A stretch of 64,000 nt of DNA from NCBI RefSeq assembly GCF_003663845.1, contig NZ_RCCA01000001.1:2728001-2792000 (forward strand), read 5' to 3'. Below the pieces are notes generated by a model. The model saw only the letters and a list, made by a program, of their open reading frames with translations, was not told the origin of the DNA and did no database searches. Source of the DNA: Chryseobacterium sp. 7 (lineage in GTDB: Bacteria; Bacteroidota; Bacteroidia; Flavobacteriales; Weeksellaceae). A program made the position numbers and the translations under genes. Position 1 is the first letter of the stretch, and the number at the start of each line of letters is the position of its first letter. Shown here one piece after another: positions 34,380 to 42,329 of the stretch.

Positions 34380-34558
34380 TCTGCTTTTTTAATGGGGTCA
34401 AGATACTGAAAAATAATTTCATCCAAAAGAGGATTAAATCCGGTAAGATCTTCTTTTATACCCATCAAAACCGAGACCACATTACTGTTAAAAAAAGAAC
34501 GGTTTTCCCCAATTTCAACCATGGAAGCATCGTTCAGTTTATTGAAAAGAAACTTCAT
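34376..34558 (-). CDS. Small conserved-looking protein overlapping both neighbours
   Basis: 60 residues (MKFLFNKLNDASMVEIGENR to YLDPIKKAE) with no signal peptide. It overlaps the end of the cyclotransferase gene by 20 bp, and its TGA stop overlaps the next ATG by 4 bp. Such tight packing on both sides argues that it is a real gene. It has a few acidic patches (FNPLLDEIIFQYLDP). I do not recognise a family. Confidence 0.5.
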   Translation of the reverse strand: MKFLFNKLNDASMVEIGENRSFFNSNVVSVLMGIKEDLTGFNPLLDEIIFQYLDPIKKAE

Positions 34559-35579
34559 AAATTTTCGGCCAGTTTTTTCCTGTTACGAGCATATTTTCAC
34601 CTTTAAAGGCAATTCCATTCAAAACATGTTCGCCGTCACCACGGCTATTCTCTTTTGTGAGCTGGGTAAAATCAAACTTCCCTGCTACGTCTCCGGTTTT
34701 GGGATTAATCTTTAGGATAACAGGTTTATGCCAAACATTTGCATAGATAAAGCCATTGTGGTATTCCAGCTCATTAAGCTGATCATAAATATTTTTGCTT
34801 CCGGCTACACAGACAGTCTTCACTACTTTTGACGGATTATCAACATCCAGAAAATAGAGATTTTTTGTACCATCTGTAGCAATCAGATTTTTCCCGTCAT
34901 AAGTAAGCCCCCATCCTTCTCCGATGATATTGGGCAAAGGGAATTCTGATATTTTCTTTAACGTGTTTTTATCGTAAATAAAACCGAGCTTATTTCGGTA
35001 AGTCAGCTGATAGATTTTATCTCCTACGATTGTACAGCCTTCAGAGAAAATCTCAGCGGGCTGCTTTGCAACAATTTTTGGTACGGATGATCCTAGAGTA
35101 TATTTTATCAGTTGGGATGTATTTTCCATCCCATCACTTTCGTATACTGTATTTCCTTCTACTACAAAGCCCTCAATGAAGTTTTTTGGATCGTGGGGAT
35201 AATCAGCTACTATTTTATAAGGAATATCCTGTTCTTTGATTTTTGAGAATACATTGATGGTAGCATCCTGATTCAGGACTTCACCACCTTTTGTTTTGAT
35301 AATAAAGATGACATTGTTATCTCCCAAAGTAAAAAACTTCGGATCAATCGTTAAATCTGTAGTTTCTTTATCTCCAAGGCTAACTGCAATGCTTTCTGTA
35401 TTTCCTGTAATTTCTTTCGGCAGTTTGATTTTATCTCCGAAATGATAGCCTTTTTCTTCTTTTGCATTATTATAATCTGCCAAAGAATCGAGCATTTTTT
35501 CATTGTTGCTGCAAGAAGCAAGTAAAAGAAATGCAGCAAAACCAACGTTAATATTTCGCTTAATAAAGGTATTAATCAT
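34539..35579 (-). CDS. Glutaminyl-peptide cyclotransferase lipoprotein, copy 1
   Basis: 346 residues with lipobox LLLASC (Cys23). After a short Ig-like N-terminal part (HFGDKIKLPKEITG, NQDATINVFSK) comes the five-bladed propeller of the plant/bacterial glutaminyl cyclase family PF05096: YPHDPKNFIEGFVVEGN, YESDGMENTSQLIKYTL, GEGWGLTYDGKNLIATDGT, LNELEYHNGFIYANVW and LNGIAFKGENMLVTGKNWP. It converts N-terminal Gln of exported proteins to pyroglutamate in the periplasm. It is a tandem duplicate of the gene at 35666-36688. Catalytic Glu and Trp positions look conserved in both copies. Confidence 0.9.
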   Translation of the reverse strand: MINTFIKRNINVGFAAFLLLASCSNNEKMLDSLADYNNAKEEKGYHFGDKIKLPKEITGNTESIAVSLGDKETTDLTIDPKFFTLGDNNVIFIIKTKGGEVLNQDATINVFSKIKEQDIPYKIVADYPHDPKNFIEGFVVEGNTVYESDGMENTSQLIKYTLGSSVPKIVAKQPAEIFSEGCTIVGDKIYQLTYRNKLGFIYDKNTLKKISEFPLPNIIGEGWGLTYDGKNLIATDGTKNLYFLDVDNPSKVVKTVCVAGSKNIYDQLNELEYHNGFIYANVWHKPVILKINPKTGDVAGKFDFTQLTKENSRGDGEHVLNGIAFKGENMLVTGKNWPKIYEVSFQ

Positions 35580-35611
35580 GCCTCAAAAATACTAAATTTT
35601 AGTCCTTACAA

Positions 35612-35639
35612 CGAAAATAGCGCTCCCAAAGGAACGCTA
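35612..35639 (-). terminator. Terminator between the two cyclotransferase genes
   Basis: Stem TAGCGCTCC / GGAACGCTA with one mismatch and loop CAAA, followed on the minus strand by TTTTCG. A -7-like TATTTTTG (35591-35584) follows it, so copy 1 may have its own promoter. Confidence 0.6.
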
Positions 35640-35665
35640 CTCAGTTATTTTATTCGTCAATCTGA

Positions 35666-36688
35666 TTACTTGATCTGAACTTCATAAATTTTTGACCAGT
35701 TTTTACCTGTTACAAGCATATTATCGCCTTTGAAAGCAATCCCGTTCAGGACGTCATCACTTCCTTTGGTGTTCTGTTTTGCAATTTCAGTAAAATCAAA
35801 AGTTCCTACTACTTCTCCGTTGGCCGGGTTGATCTTTAAAATAATCGGTTTTTGCCATACGTTGGCGTAAATAAATCCGTTATGGAACTCAAGCTCATTC
35901 AATTGGTCATATGCCTGAGAACTTCCTGCCACTGCAATATATTTGATCAGTTTTGAAGGGTTGTTTACATCAAGAAAATAGAGAAGCTTACTTCCGTCAG
36001 AAGCAATTAAGTTTTTCCCGTCATAGGTTAATCCCCAGCCTTCTCCCAATACATTAGGATAAGGGAATTCTGACAACAGTTTTAAAGAACTTTTATCATA
36101 GATATATCCTTTTTTACTCTGCCATGTCAGCTGATACACTTTATCTCCAACGATGGTACTTCCTTCCGAAAAATCTTCCTGAGCCTGTTTTGTAGAGGCA
36201 AGCGGAGTGGTTGTTCCAAGCGTGTATTTTAAAATCTGAGAAGATCCGTTCTGCCCGTCACTTTCATAAATTGTATTTCCTTCAATCTGGAATCCCTGTA
36301 CAAAGTTTTTAGGATCATGCGGATATTCTGCTACAATTTGGTAAGCAAGATTTTTTTCCGGATTTTTTGCAAATACATTGATGGTAGCATCCTGATTCAG
36401 GACTTCACCGCCTTTAGTTTTGATGTTGAATGTAACAGCGTTGTCACCCAAAGTAAAAAATTTGGGATCAATTGTTAAGTTCGTTGTTTCTTTATCTCCA
36501 AAGCTGATGGTTACGCTTTCTGCATTTTCTGTTACCTCTTTCGGAAGCTCAAGCTTATCTCCGAAATGGTATCCCTTTGCCTCCATTGAAGTATTATAAG
36601 TGTTTAATGTATTAAGAATCTCTTTATCCTTATTACAAGACGCCAATAATAAAATCGCTGCGAAACCTACTATTATACTTTTTTTCAT
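35666..36688 (-). CDS. Glutaminyl-peptide cyclotransferase lipoprotein, copy 2
   Basis: 340 residues with lipobox LLLASC (Cys18). Domain order and motifs follow copy 1: YPHDPKNFVQGFQIEGN, YESDGQNGSSQILKYTLG, GEGWGLTYDGKNLIASDGS, LNELEFHNGFIYANVW and LNGIAFKGDNMLVTGKNW. The two proteins align from end to end, so the pair arose by tandem duplication. The likely substrates are the many exported proteins here that begin with Gln after signal cleavage. A -7 element TATTTTTG (36716-36709) lies just upstream inside the end of the VOC gene. Confidence 0.9.
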   Translation of the reverse strand: MKKSIIVGFAAILLLASCNKDKEILNTLNTYNTSMEAKGYHFGDKLELPKEVTENAESVTISFGDKETTNLTIDPKFFTLGDNAVTFNIKTKGGEVLNQDATINVFAKNPEKNLAYQIVAEYPHDPKNFVQGFQIEGNTIYESDGQNGSSQILKYTLGTTTPLASTKQAQEDFSEGSTIVGDKVYQLTWQSKKGYIYDKSSLKLLSEFPYPNVLGEGWGLTYDGKNLIASDGSKLLYFLDVNNPSKLIKYIAVAGSSQAYDQLNELEFHNGFIYANVWQKPIILKINPANGEVVGTFDFTEIAKQNTKGSDDVLNGIAFKGDNMLVTGKNWSKIYEVQIK

Positions 36689-36723
36689 TTAATTTCTAAA
36701 TATTTCTCCAAAAATAGCAAATT

Positions 36724-37107
36724 TTATTCCGTATTGCCAATATTATCTACGGGTTCACCAAATTGTAATATGTAACCGTTGTTATCATAGATGGCAAATT
36801 CTCTCATTCCCCATTCGAAAGTTTCTATTTCATAGCAGACTTTGGCTTTTGTTTTAAGGTCTTCCCAAAGATCATCCACTTTATCTACATTGAAATAAAA
36901 TGACCCGGAAAATCCAATGGAAGTATTGTTTTCATGCTCATTAGGCTGAGAGAGCATAATGTATACTTCGTCTTTTCGAAGGGAAGCCCACTGCCAGTCA
37001 TCATTCCTGCCCATGAGGGTAAATCCGAGAATATTCATATAAAATGCTATAGTCTCATCCAGGTTTTCTGTCCAGAAAATAGGACGAAGTGCAGTAAACT
37101 GTGTCAT
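36724..37107 (-). CDS. VOC-family (glyoxalase/bleomycin-resistance fold) protein
   Basis: 127 residues with the two beta-alpha-beta-beta-beta halves of the VOC fold. The first is TENLDETIAFYMNILGFTLM, the second FNVDKVDDLWEDLKTKA ending REFAIYDNNGYILQFGEP. Candidate metal ligands are a Glu in the last strand (FGEP) and residues in the first strand. Members range from dioxygenases to antibiotic-binding proteins, so substrate is unknown. It is last of a three-gene run with the GNAT and SRPBCC genes (2-3 bp gaps). Confidence 0.85.
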   Translation of the reverse strand: MTQFTALRPIFWTENLDETIAFYMNILGFTLMGRNDDWQWASLRKDEVYIMLSQPNEHENNTSIGFSGSFYFNVDKVDDLWEDLKTKAKVCYEIETFEWGMREFAIYDNNGYILQFGEPVDNIGNTE

Positions 37108-37109
37108 AA

Positions 37110-37610
37110 TTATTGCAATTCAAAAGTATTTTTATGGATTTTCATATTGAGTGAAACCCATGTTTCCTGATCAATTTTTGCTTCGCTTTTAACGTCCGGA
37201 TCAAAAATGAAACCTACTTTCCTGTAGCATTCAATGGCTCCGGTATTCCAGTCGTAGACGTTCAGTTCTGCAGTTTCTTTATCAAAATGACTGAAACCAT
37301 ATTTCAAAAGTTCCTGCATTACTTTCTTACCATATCCTTTCCCTCTGTTGTTTTCATCCCAGATCAGGATTCTTCCCAACAGGAATGTTTTTTCTTTTAG
37401 AAAAATCTGGGCATGACCAATTGCAGTTCCGGTTTGATCTGTAATTTTAAATAAGGTTCTTTTTTCATCATACAGATCCGTTTCCAGTTGTTCTTCTGTG
37501 AGAGGAAAGCGGTATACAGGTCCGGCAAACTGAAGGAGCATTCTTTCGTCTTTTATCTTTGAAATAAGCTGTAGAGCATCTTCTTCTGTAAAAGGTTGTA
37601 ATGTAATCAT
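37110..37610 (-). CDS. GNAT-family N-acetyltransferase
   Basis: 166 residues of the RimJ/RimL-like GNAT branch. It has the N-terminal LQPFTEEDALQLISKIKD, the acetyl-CoA binding turn NNRGKGYGKKVMQELLKYGF, and the late motif LNVYDWNTGAIECYRKVGF. It transfers acetyl from acetyl-CoA to an amine; the acceptor is unknown. The start ATG lies 3 bp after the SRPBCC stop codon. Confidence 0.88.
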   Translation of the reverse strand: MITLQPFTEEDALQLISKIKDERMLLQFAGPVYRFPLTEEQLETDLYDEKRTLFKITDQTGTAIGHAQIFLKEKTFLLGRILIWDENNRGKGYGKKVMQELLKYGFSHFDKETAELNVYDWNTGAIECYRKVGFIFDPDVKSEAKIDQETWVSLNMKIHKNTFELQ

Positions 37611-37613
37611 CGT

Positions 37614-38039
37614 TTACTTTTCTAAATATTCTTTTAAACTTTGTCCTATAATAGTGTTCCAGCCTTCTGTAAAGTTTTCTCTTGAAAACCCTGCTCCTAA
37701 GTCTTTGAAATTTTCAATGTCATCATGGGTTAATTTTACTAAAGTCTTTCCATCTTCAGACTGTAATTCCCAGGTTACAATTGTCTTAAGTGTTGAAAAA
37801 TCAGGATAAGACCATGTGTGTTTCAACTTCTGATTCGGGATTATTTCTAAAATCTCACCGTGATGATGGTATTTATTTGCGCCTCCGGGTTCATAGAAAT
37901 TAAATTCTTTCCCGGTTTCCAATACAAAATCCTGAATATCAAAATACCAGGATTTCATTTCATTTTTATCGGTTAATGCTTTCCAGACTTTTTCGGCCGG
38001 AGCATTTATTTTGTACTGAACAGTGATTGGTGTGATCAT
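37614..38039 (-). CDS. SRPBCC-domain protein (AHSA1/START-like)
   Basis: 141 residues with the AHSA1 pattern: INAPAEKVWKALTDKNEMKS near the start, WYFDIQDFVLETGKEF, LKHTWSYPDFSTL, and LTHDDIENF then FTEGWNTIIGQSLKEYLEK at the end. The fold binds hydrophobic ligands in a cavity. It is the first gene of the SRPBCC-GNAT-VOC run. Function unknown. Confidence 0.85.
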   Translation of the reverse strand: MITPITVQYKINAPAEKVWKALTDKNEMKSWYFDIQDFVLETGKEFNFYEPGGANKYHHHGEILEIIPNQKLKHTWSYPDFSTLKTIVTWELQSEDGKTLVKLTHDDIENFKDLGAGFSRENFTEGWNTIIGQSLKEYLEK

Positions 38040-38087
38040 AGTATAAATTTAACAGGTTTAAAATTAAACATTTTGCCTATACTATTT

Positions 38088-38133
38088 AACGACAAAAGCC
38101 ACAAAAGAAAAAACTTTTGTGGCTTTTGTCGTT
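38088..38133 (-). terminator. Perfect 20-bp hairpin terminator of the antiporter gene
   Basis: The stem runs 38088-38107 and 38114-38133 with no mismatch and a 6-A loop. It lies 12 bp beyond the antiporter stop codon, on the upstream side of the SRPBCC gene. The stem itself is made of two near-repeated units (ACAAAAG and ACAAAAG). Confidence 0.8.
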
Positions 38134-38145
38134 ATTTAATCTTAA

Positions 38146-39519
38146 TTACCCATGTGAAAAACCAGTGATCTTGGCTTCATCAAAATCCAGCTGCATTTCA
38201 ATGGTTCTCATCACGTGATCATCAAATATCTTTTCTTTTTTCATTCTATGCAGTTCATTTCTCTGTGCCTGAATGATCTGTCGAAGGACATCTTTATTTT
38301 CATTAATTGCCGAAACATAATCTCCTGTGGAAGCCATACATTGGGCTTTATCCGCCATTAGCATCATTTCATTTTCCAGTTTATGTTTTTGATGGCGCAC
38401 CAGACTGTTTGTTACGGCTAATTCAGAAAAATCATTATCCAGTTTGTGCAAAGCTGTTTCTTTCAGCTTACGCATAAGAATTACTTCCTGTTTTTCTTCC
38501 GGCAGCTCACTTCCCGCATCCTGAATATTTAACAATTTCAAGATCGGGCTCAGCAATAATCCCTGCCCTACCAACGTAATTAATATGATAACGAAAGTAA
38601 CAAATAAAATAATATTTCTGTGTGGAAATGCTTCTCCGTTGGGTAAAAAAGCAGGAATAGACAAAGCTGCAGCCAGTGAAACCACTCCTCTCATTGCTGC
38701 AAAACTAATGATGAACGGCTCCCTCCAATCTGGTTTAGGAACTTTTAATCTTAATTCTTTGGAGCAGACTCTTGGGAAATACATCAATGCATAACTGTAT
38801 AGAATTCTTGTTCCGATAATCGCTCCACCAATCACTACACTGTAGAAAATACCTTCTGAAATAGTGTATTCTTTCATTCCTTCCACTACAATAGGAAGTT
38901 CAAGGCCAATCAGGATAAAGATGATGGTATTCATCAAAAATATCAGAACACTCCATACATTTCCGGATTGTATCCTTGAGGTATGACTTAGATAACAATG
39001 AGAATTGTAGGACATCAGCAAGCCTCCGGCCACTACGGCCAGTACTCCTGAAAAATGAAAATGCTCTGCTCCTACATACATGATGTAAGGTACAATAAGG
39101 GTAATAATGGTGTCTATATTGGAATTGGTAGGAATAATTTTCAGCAAAGCTCCAAACAGAAAGCCTACTGCGACTCCTACGGCAATTCCTCCAATGGCCA
39201 TGGTAAAGAAATCCTGAACAGCGTCTCTCCAGATAAACTGTCCTGAAATAACCGCTGCAAGAGCAAATTTAAAAACAATTAAGCTGGATGCATCGTTAAT
39301 CAAACTTTCTCCTTCCAGAATATTGGTGATCTTTTTAGGAATTTTCATGTGCTTCAATACTGAAGTAGCCGCCACCGCATCCGGTGGAGAATTTACACCT
39401 CCTAATAAGAATCCCATAGCTACAGTAAGCCCTGGAATAATGGAAGATGAGAGATAAGCAACGACTATGGAGGTTAAAAATACCAGCCCGAAAGCCATTG
39501 AAAAATCTGTTTTCTCCAT
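38146..39519 (-). CDS. Na+/H+ antiporter (CPA1 family), main part after a frameshift
   Basis: 457 residues in this frame. The first 6 (MEKTDF) are out-of-frame read-through of the upstream part. From SMAFGLVFLTSIVVAYLSS it continues the transporter. It has about ten membrane helices, the ion-site region GGVNSPPDAVAATSVLK and EGESLINDASSLIVFKF (conserved Asp pair), and a cytoplasmic tail of about 110 residues. The upstream 94-residue frame (39474-39758) supplies helices 1-3. Adding one T to the T-run opposite 39501-39505 fuses the two frames exactly. It exports Na+ in exchange for H+ if intact. An ATG at 39519 might permit a truncated product. Confidence 0.85.
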   Translation of the reverse strand: MEKTDFSMAFGLVFLTSIVVAYLSSSIIPGLTVAMGFLLGGVNSPPDAVAATSVLKHMKIPKKITNILEGESLINDASSLIVFKFALAAVISGQFIWRDAVQDFFTMAIGGIAVGVAVGFLFGALLKIIPTNSNIDTIITLIVPYIMYVGAEHFHFSGVLAVVAGGLLMSYNSHCYLSHTSRIQSGNVWSVLIFLMNTIIFILIGLELPIVVEGMKEYTISEGIFYSVVIGGAIIGTRILYSYALMYFPRVCSKELRLKVPKPDWREPFIISFAAMRGVVSLAAALSIPAFLPNGEAFPHRNIILFVTFVIILITLVGQGLLLSPILKLLNIQDAGSELPEEKQEVILMRKLKETALHKLDNDFSELAVTNSLVRHQKHKLENEMMLMADKAQCMASTGDYVSAINENKDVLRQIIQAQRNELHRMKKEKIFDDHVMRTIEMQLDFDEAKITGFSHG

Positions 39520-39758
39520 TTATGAAAGTCCTGCCATGAAGTGAACCAGGCGGCTTCAAACAAAATAGGTGGCAGAAAGATCAGGAAAACAAGATCCGGT
39601 TCTATTTCAATACGCGGCATTCCTGGGATAAAGCTTATCAGCAATCCTGCAATCACCAGGAATATAGGGTAAGCTACTTTTAGTTTCTGGCCGATCATTA
39701 CCAATATCATCACAGACAGCAGTACTGCAATCGATATTATAACATAGCTGTGAATCAT
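39474..39758 (-). CDS. Na+/H+ antiporter, N-terminal fragment (frameshifted)
   Basis: The frame starts at a good ATG and encodes the first helices of a CPA1 antiporter: SYVIISIAVLLSVMILVMIG, then KVAYPIFLVIAGLLISFIPG, then DLVFLIFLPPILFEAAWFTS. It reads WQDFHKWRKQIF before a missing base in a five-T run sends it into WLSGWYF and a stop. It overlaps 38146-39519 by 46 bp. This is a pseudogene in the assembly, or a sequencing error in a homopolymer. Confidence 0.85.
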   Translation of the reverse strand: MIHSYVIISIAVLLSVMILVMIGQKLKVAYPIFLVIAGLLISFIPGMPRIEIEPDLVFLIFLPPILFEAAWFTSWQDFHKWRKQIFQWLSGWYF

Positions 39759-39878
39759 TTTAAGTAAGTTTTTTAAGTGTTATTTTCTATTTCCGGATAA
39801 TCATTTTATTACTATCCAAACTTTTCCAAACCTTATAGGTTTAATTTATCCTCTAATTTCAAGCACTTATTAGTTGAA

Positions 39879-40883
39879 TTAAAGCACAATATTATTCTTC
39901 GGCGTGATAGCTGGCGGAAGATCAGATTCATCCAGCATATCTCTCATATCAATTTCTATGGTTCGGCTGATCTGAGTGATCGGAACATCGTTAGGACTTC
40001 CTTCAAATGGGTTTACGGAAGCTTCACCTACACTGTCTAAGGTGTGAAAACACCATGTTACGAGTAAAGAAAACGGAATATTAAACCATAATGTCCAGCC
40101 TTCAACTATGGTTCCGTCTCCTAATTTATCAAGTTCTTTCAACAATCCGAAAGGCACAAAAACGATGAATAAAAGCAAAAGATAAGTGGTAATTGAAGAA
40201 AAGTTTCTTGGGTACGGAAAGTTTTTAATTCTTTCAGCTTTCCCCTGATCATCGGTAAACTTCACCAATTGCTGATTGATTTGTGTCCATTGAAAATCAT
40301 TAAGTTCTCCCTTTTCATAAGCTTCAGACAATGCCTGGCTCTGTTTCGCCATCAATTGTGTTGCTCTGTTTTTTTTGCTTAAAATATATTGAAGTTCAGA
40401 TTCAGAAAGGTATTTTTTTAATTCATCATCCAATTTGGTAAGCCTCTCCGGAATGTCATATTTTTTAGCATATTCATCAAACTGATCTGTCCCCATATTT
40501 TCCCATACTCTTGGTTCACGAAGCTGAAACCTCAAAGCTGTAAGCCAGGCATAATGACGAAGAAACATTTCTTTTACTTTACCCGGATCTTTAGAAAGCA
40601 GGGCATCTCTAAGAATGTATCCAAAACTGCGGCTGTCATTGATAATAGCTCCATAGATCTGTCTGGCTTCCCAGAGTCTGCTGTAGCTGGCATTGTTTTT
40701 AAATCCGACAATAAAAGCAACTGCTGTTCCCATGATGGCGATGGGCTGCCAGGGAACGGAGAGAAATTTCCAGCCAAAAAAATACAGGGTTGTAGGAATA
40801 GCTGCTAATACAAGCAGCGCATAAATACTCCGTCTGGTCCACATAATGAACTCGCGGGCTCCAAATCTTTTTCCTGAATGCAT
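39879..40883 (-). CDS. Bestrophin-family (YneE/RFP-TM) membrane channel
   Basis: 334 residues. The family blocks are FIMWTRRSIYALLVLAAIPT near residue 12, FIVGFKNNASYSRLWEARQI near residue 58, then a helical cytosolic region, and TTYLLLLFIVFVPFGLLKE with GWTLWFNIPFSLLVTWCFHT and SVGEASVNPFEGSPNDVPIT near the end. Bacterial bestrophin homologues form pentameric ion channels in the inner membrane. It stands alone, 120 bp upstream of the antiporter gene in the same direction. Confidence 0.88.
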   Translation of the reverse strand: MHSGKRFGAREFIMWTRRSIYALLVLAAIPTTLYFFGWKFLSVPWQPIAIMGTAVAFIVGFKNNASYSRLWEARQIYGAIINDSRSFGYILRDALLSKDPGKVKEMFLRHYAWLTALRFQLREPRVWENMGTDQFDEYAKKYDIPERLTKLDDELKKYLSESELQYILSKKNRATQLMAKQSQALSEAYEKGELNDFQWTQINQQLVKFTDDQGKAERIKNFPYPRNFSSITTYLLLLFIVFVPFGLLKELDKLGDGTIVEGWTLWFNIPFSLLVTWCFHTLDSVGEASVNPFEGSPNDVPITQISRTIEIDMRDMLDESDLPPAITPKNNIVL

Positions 40884-40964
40884 AGGTGTTTATTTTTTTA
40901 TGGTGTTTATTATTTTTAATTTTCAAATAATGGTTTTCCTCAGGGCATTCGGCATCGGTTCTGG

Positions 40965-41642
40965 TTAGTTTTTTGTAAATGGAATATTATTATAAAAACC
41001 AATCTGGATCTGTCCGCGGTTTCTGTTCTCCTGAATCTGGTTCATATACCCGGCTTCAATCCTCATATTTTTGTTAATGACATATCCTAAAGCTCCATAA
41101 ACTCTGTTTCTGTCAAAAACAGGACTGTCGAAGTGCAGAAAAATTTCATTATATACTGAAGCGTAAAGGGTTTTCGGCAGCATTTCTTTTTGGGTAATCG
41201 GAATGTTCAATCCCAGCATATACCGGAATCTCATTCTAAAGTCATCCTGCAGAAAACGTTCTTCCAAACGGTAACGGTGCTGAAGATAGAAACGTCCAAA
41301 TCTCTGCTTGGTAATATACTGCTGAAAAATTCGGTGTTCTATATTTTCTTTTTTCTCTCCGTTCACATAAGGCTGGCTTAGAATGAAACCGTATCCCAAT
41401 AAAACATTGTTGTTGTTTTCGGTAAGATCATACCCGATCCCTGTACGGATCAGTAACTGTTCCAGATCTCCAACGGCATCGAAATTACGGTACTGAATTT
41501 CATTGTGCCAGTTTAATTTTTTACTGATTTTGTTATTTCCAAAATACATATACCATGCTCCCAGATCGTTTTTTTGAGCAAATGTCAAAATGGATCCCAA
41601 ACCTAATACTGTGAATGCCAACTTCGTAAAAACCTTTCTCAT
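40965..41642 (-). CDS. DUF2490 outer-membrane beta-barrel-like protein
   Basis: 225 residues with a signal peptide (GLGSILTFA before Gln23). The DUF2490 pattern is clear: DLGAWYMYFGNNKISKKLNW, HNEIQYRNFDAVGDLEQLL, EHRIFQQYITKQRFGRFYLQ, HRYRLEERFL and RFRYMLGLNIPI, ending IQIGFYNNIPF. Alternating aromatic residues suggest a barrel of about ten strands in the outer membrane. Function is unknown. It has its own near-perfect promoter (41675-41706). Confidence 0.85.
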   Translation of the reverse strand: MRKVFTKLAFTVLGLGSILTFAQKNDLGAWYMYFGNNKISKKLNWHNEIQYRNFDAVGDLEQLLIRTGIGYDLTENNNNVLLGYGFILSQPYVNGEKKENIEHRIFQQYITKQRFGRFYLQHRYRLEERFLQDDFRMRFRYMLGLNIPITQKEMLPKTLYASVYNEIFLHFDSPVFDRNRVYGALGYVINKNMRIEAGYMNQIQENRNRGQIQIGFYNNIPFTKN

Positions 41643-41674
41643 GCTTATTAATTACTATTATCTATCGTTTTTAA

Positions 41675-41706
41675 CAAAATTAATATTTTAAATCAATAAT
41701 AGCAAA
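41675..41706 (-). promoter_or_regulatory. Promoter of DUF2490 gene
   Basis: On the minus strand TTTG (41706-41703), a 20-base spacer, then TAATTTTG (41682-41675). Transcription would start near 41668, about 26 nt before the ATG. Confidence 0.7.
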
Positions 41707-41729
41707 CAATATTTTATCACATGATGGAA

Positions 41730-41763
41730 AGAAAACCGGATGAAATTTTCCATCCGGTTTTCT
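41730..41763. terminator. Terminator after DUF1398 gene
   Basis: Perfect 13-bp stem AGAAAACCGGATG / CATCCGGTTTTCT with an 8-base loop. It lies 9 bp beyond the DUF1398 stop codon. Confidence 0.85.
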
Positions 41764-41771
41764 CTAAAATA

Positions 41772-42164
41772 TTATCCAGGAACCTGTTCTGTCAGTACAT
41801 CGTTTTCATTTTGATCGAAGTAAGTACAGGTCATTGCATGAAGATCCATAGCCCAGCCTTTGATTCCGTTTTCAGCGCAATCGTTACAGAAGGTCATATA
41901 ATCTGTACCACCCTGTTGATGAAGCTTCAATCTTGCTTTAAAGTTTTCAAGGTTTAAAGTATCAGAAACAGTAAGGGTATCATATTTCTGTCCTGTCTGA
42001 ACGGATTCGTTCTCACTATTAAAATATTCGGTATTTCCGTCTGAAACGTAAGCTTTGTAATGAGAAACCCCCAGCGCTTTTATAGCCTGAATGTATTGAG
42101 GAAAATCGGCTCCGCTTTTTACTTTTTGATGTTCTGCTTTAATGTTTTCAATTGTAAATTTCAT
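41772..42164 (-). CDS. DUF1398 family protein
   Basis: 130 residues with the DUF1398 pattern: IENIKAEHQKVKSGADFPQY near the start, LGVSHYKAYVSDGNTEYF, and HQQGGTDYMTFCNDCAENGI with GWAMDLHAMTCTYFD towards the end. Cytosolic, no signal peptide. Structures of relatives exist, but no function is established to my knowledge. It is preceded by a TATATTTG promoter at 42252-42280. Confidence 0.82.
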   Translation of the reverse strand: MKFTIENIKAEHQKVKSGADFPQYIQAIKALGVSHYKAYVSDGNTEYFNSENESVQTGQKYDTLTVSDTLNLENFKARLKLHQQGGTDYMTFCNDCAENGIKGWAMDLHAMTCTYFDQNENDVLTEQVPG

Positions 42165-42251
42165 TTTTTATGTTTTTTTATGTTTAAAAAATATTTTTTA
42201 ATTGATGATGACTGATCTTTTCTCTCATCAAATTTAAAAATTTCCGGGATG

Positions 42252-42280
42252 CAAATATAGAGCAAATAAAAAACCGGCAA
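42252..42280 (-). promoter_or_regulatory. Promoter of DUF1398 gene
   Basis: TATATTTG (42259-42252) with TTG (42280-42278) 18 bases upstream on the minus strand. The TTG lies inside the terminator hairpin of the gene before it (42266-42294), so terminator and promoter overlap. Confidence 0.6.
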
Positions 42281-42294
42281 TCTAACTGCCGGTA
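42266..42294 (-). terminator. Terminator after PhnB-like gene
   Basis: Stem ACCGGCA / TGCCGGT with a 7-base loop; the T-run on the minus strand matches the A-run at 42267-42273. It lies about 36 bp beyond the stop codon. Confidence 0.75.
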
Positions 42295-42329
42295 AGTTTT
42301 AACTATATTTCGAATACAAAATATAAATC

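Noticed and set aside
39495..39525. Programmed -1 frameshifting in the antiporter gene
   Set aside because: The slip site (ATT TTT in the zero frame) is not a standard heptamer, no downstream structure is evident, and antiporters of this family are not known to use recoding. A simple missing base is more likely.
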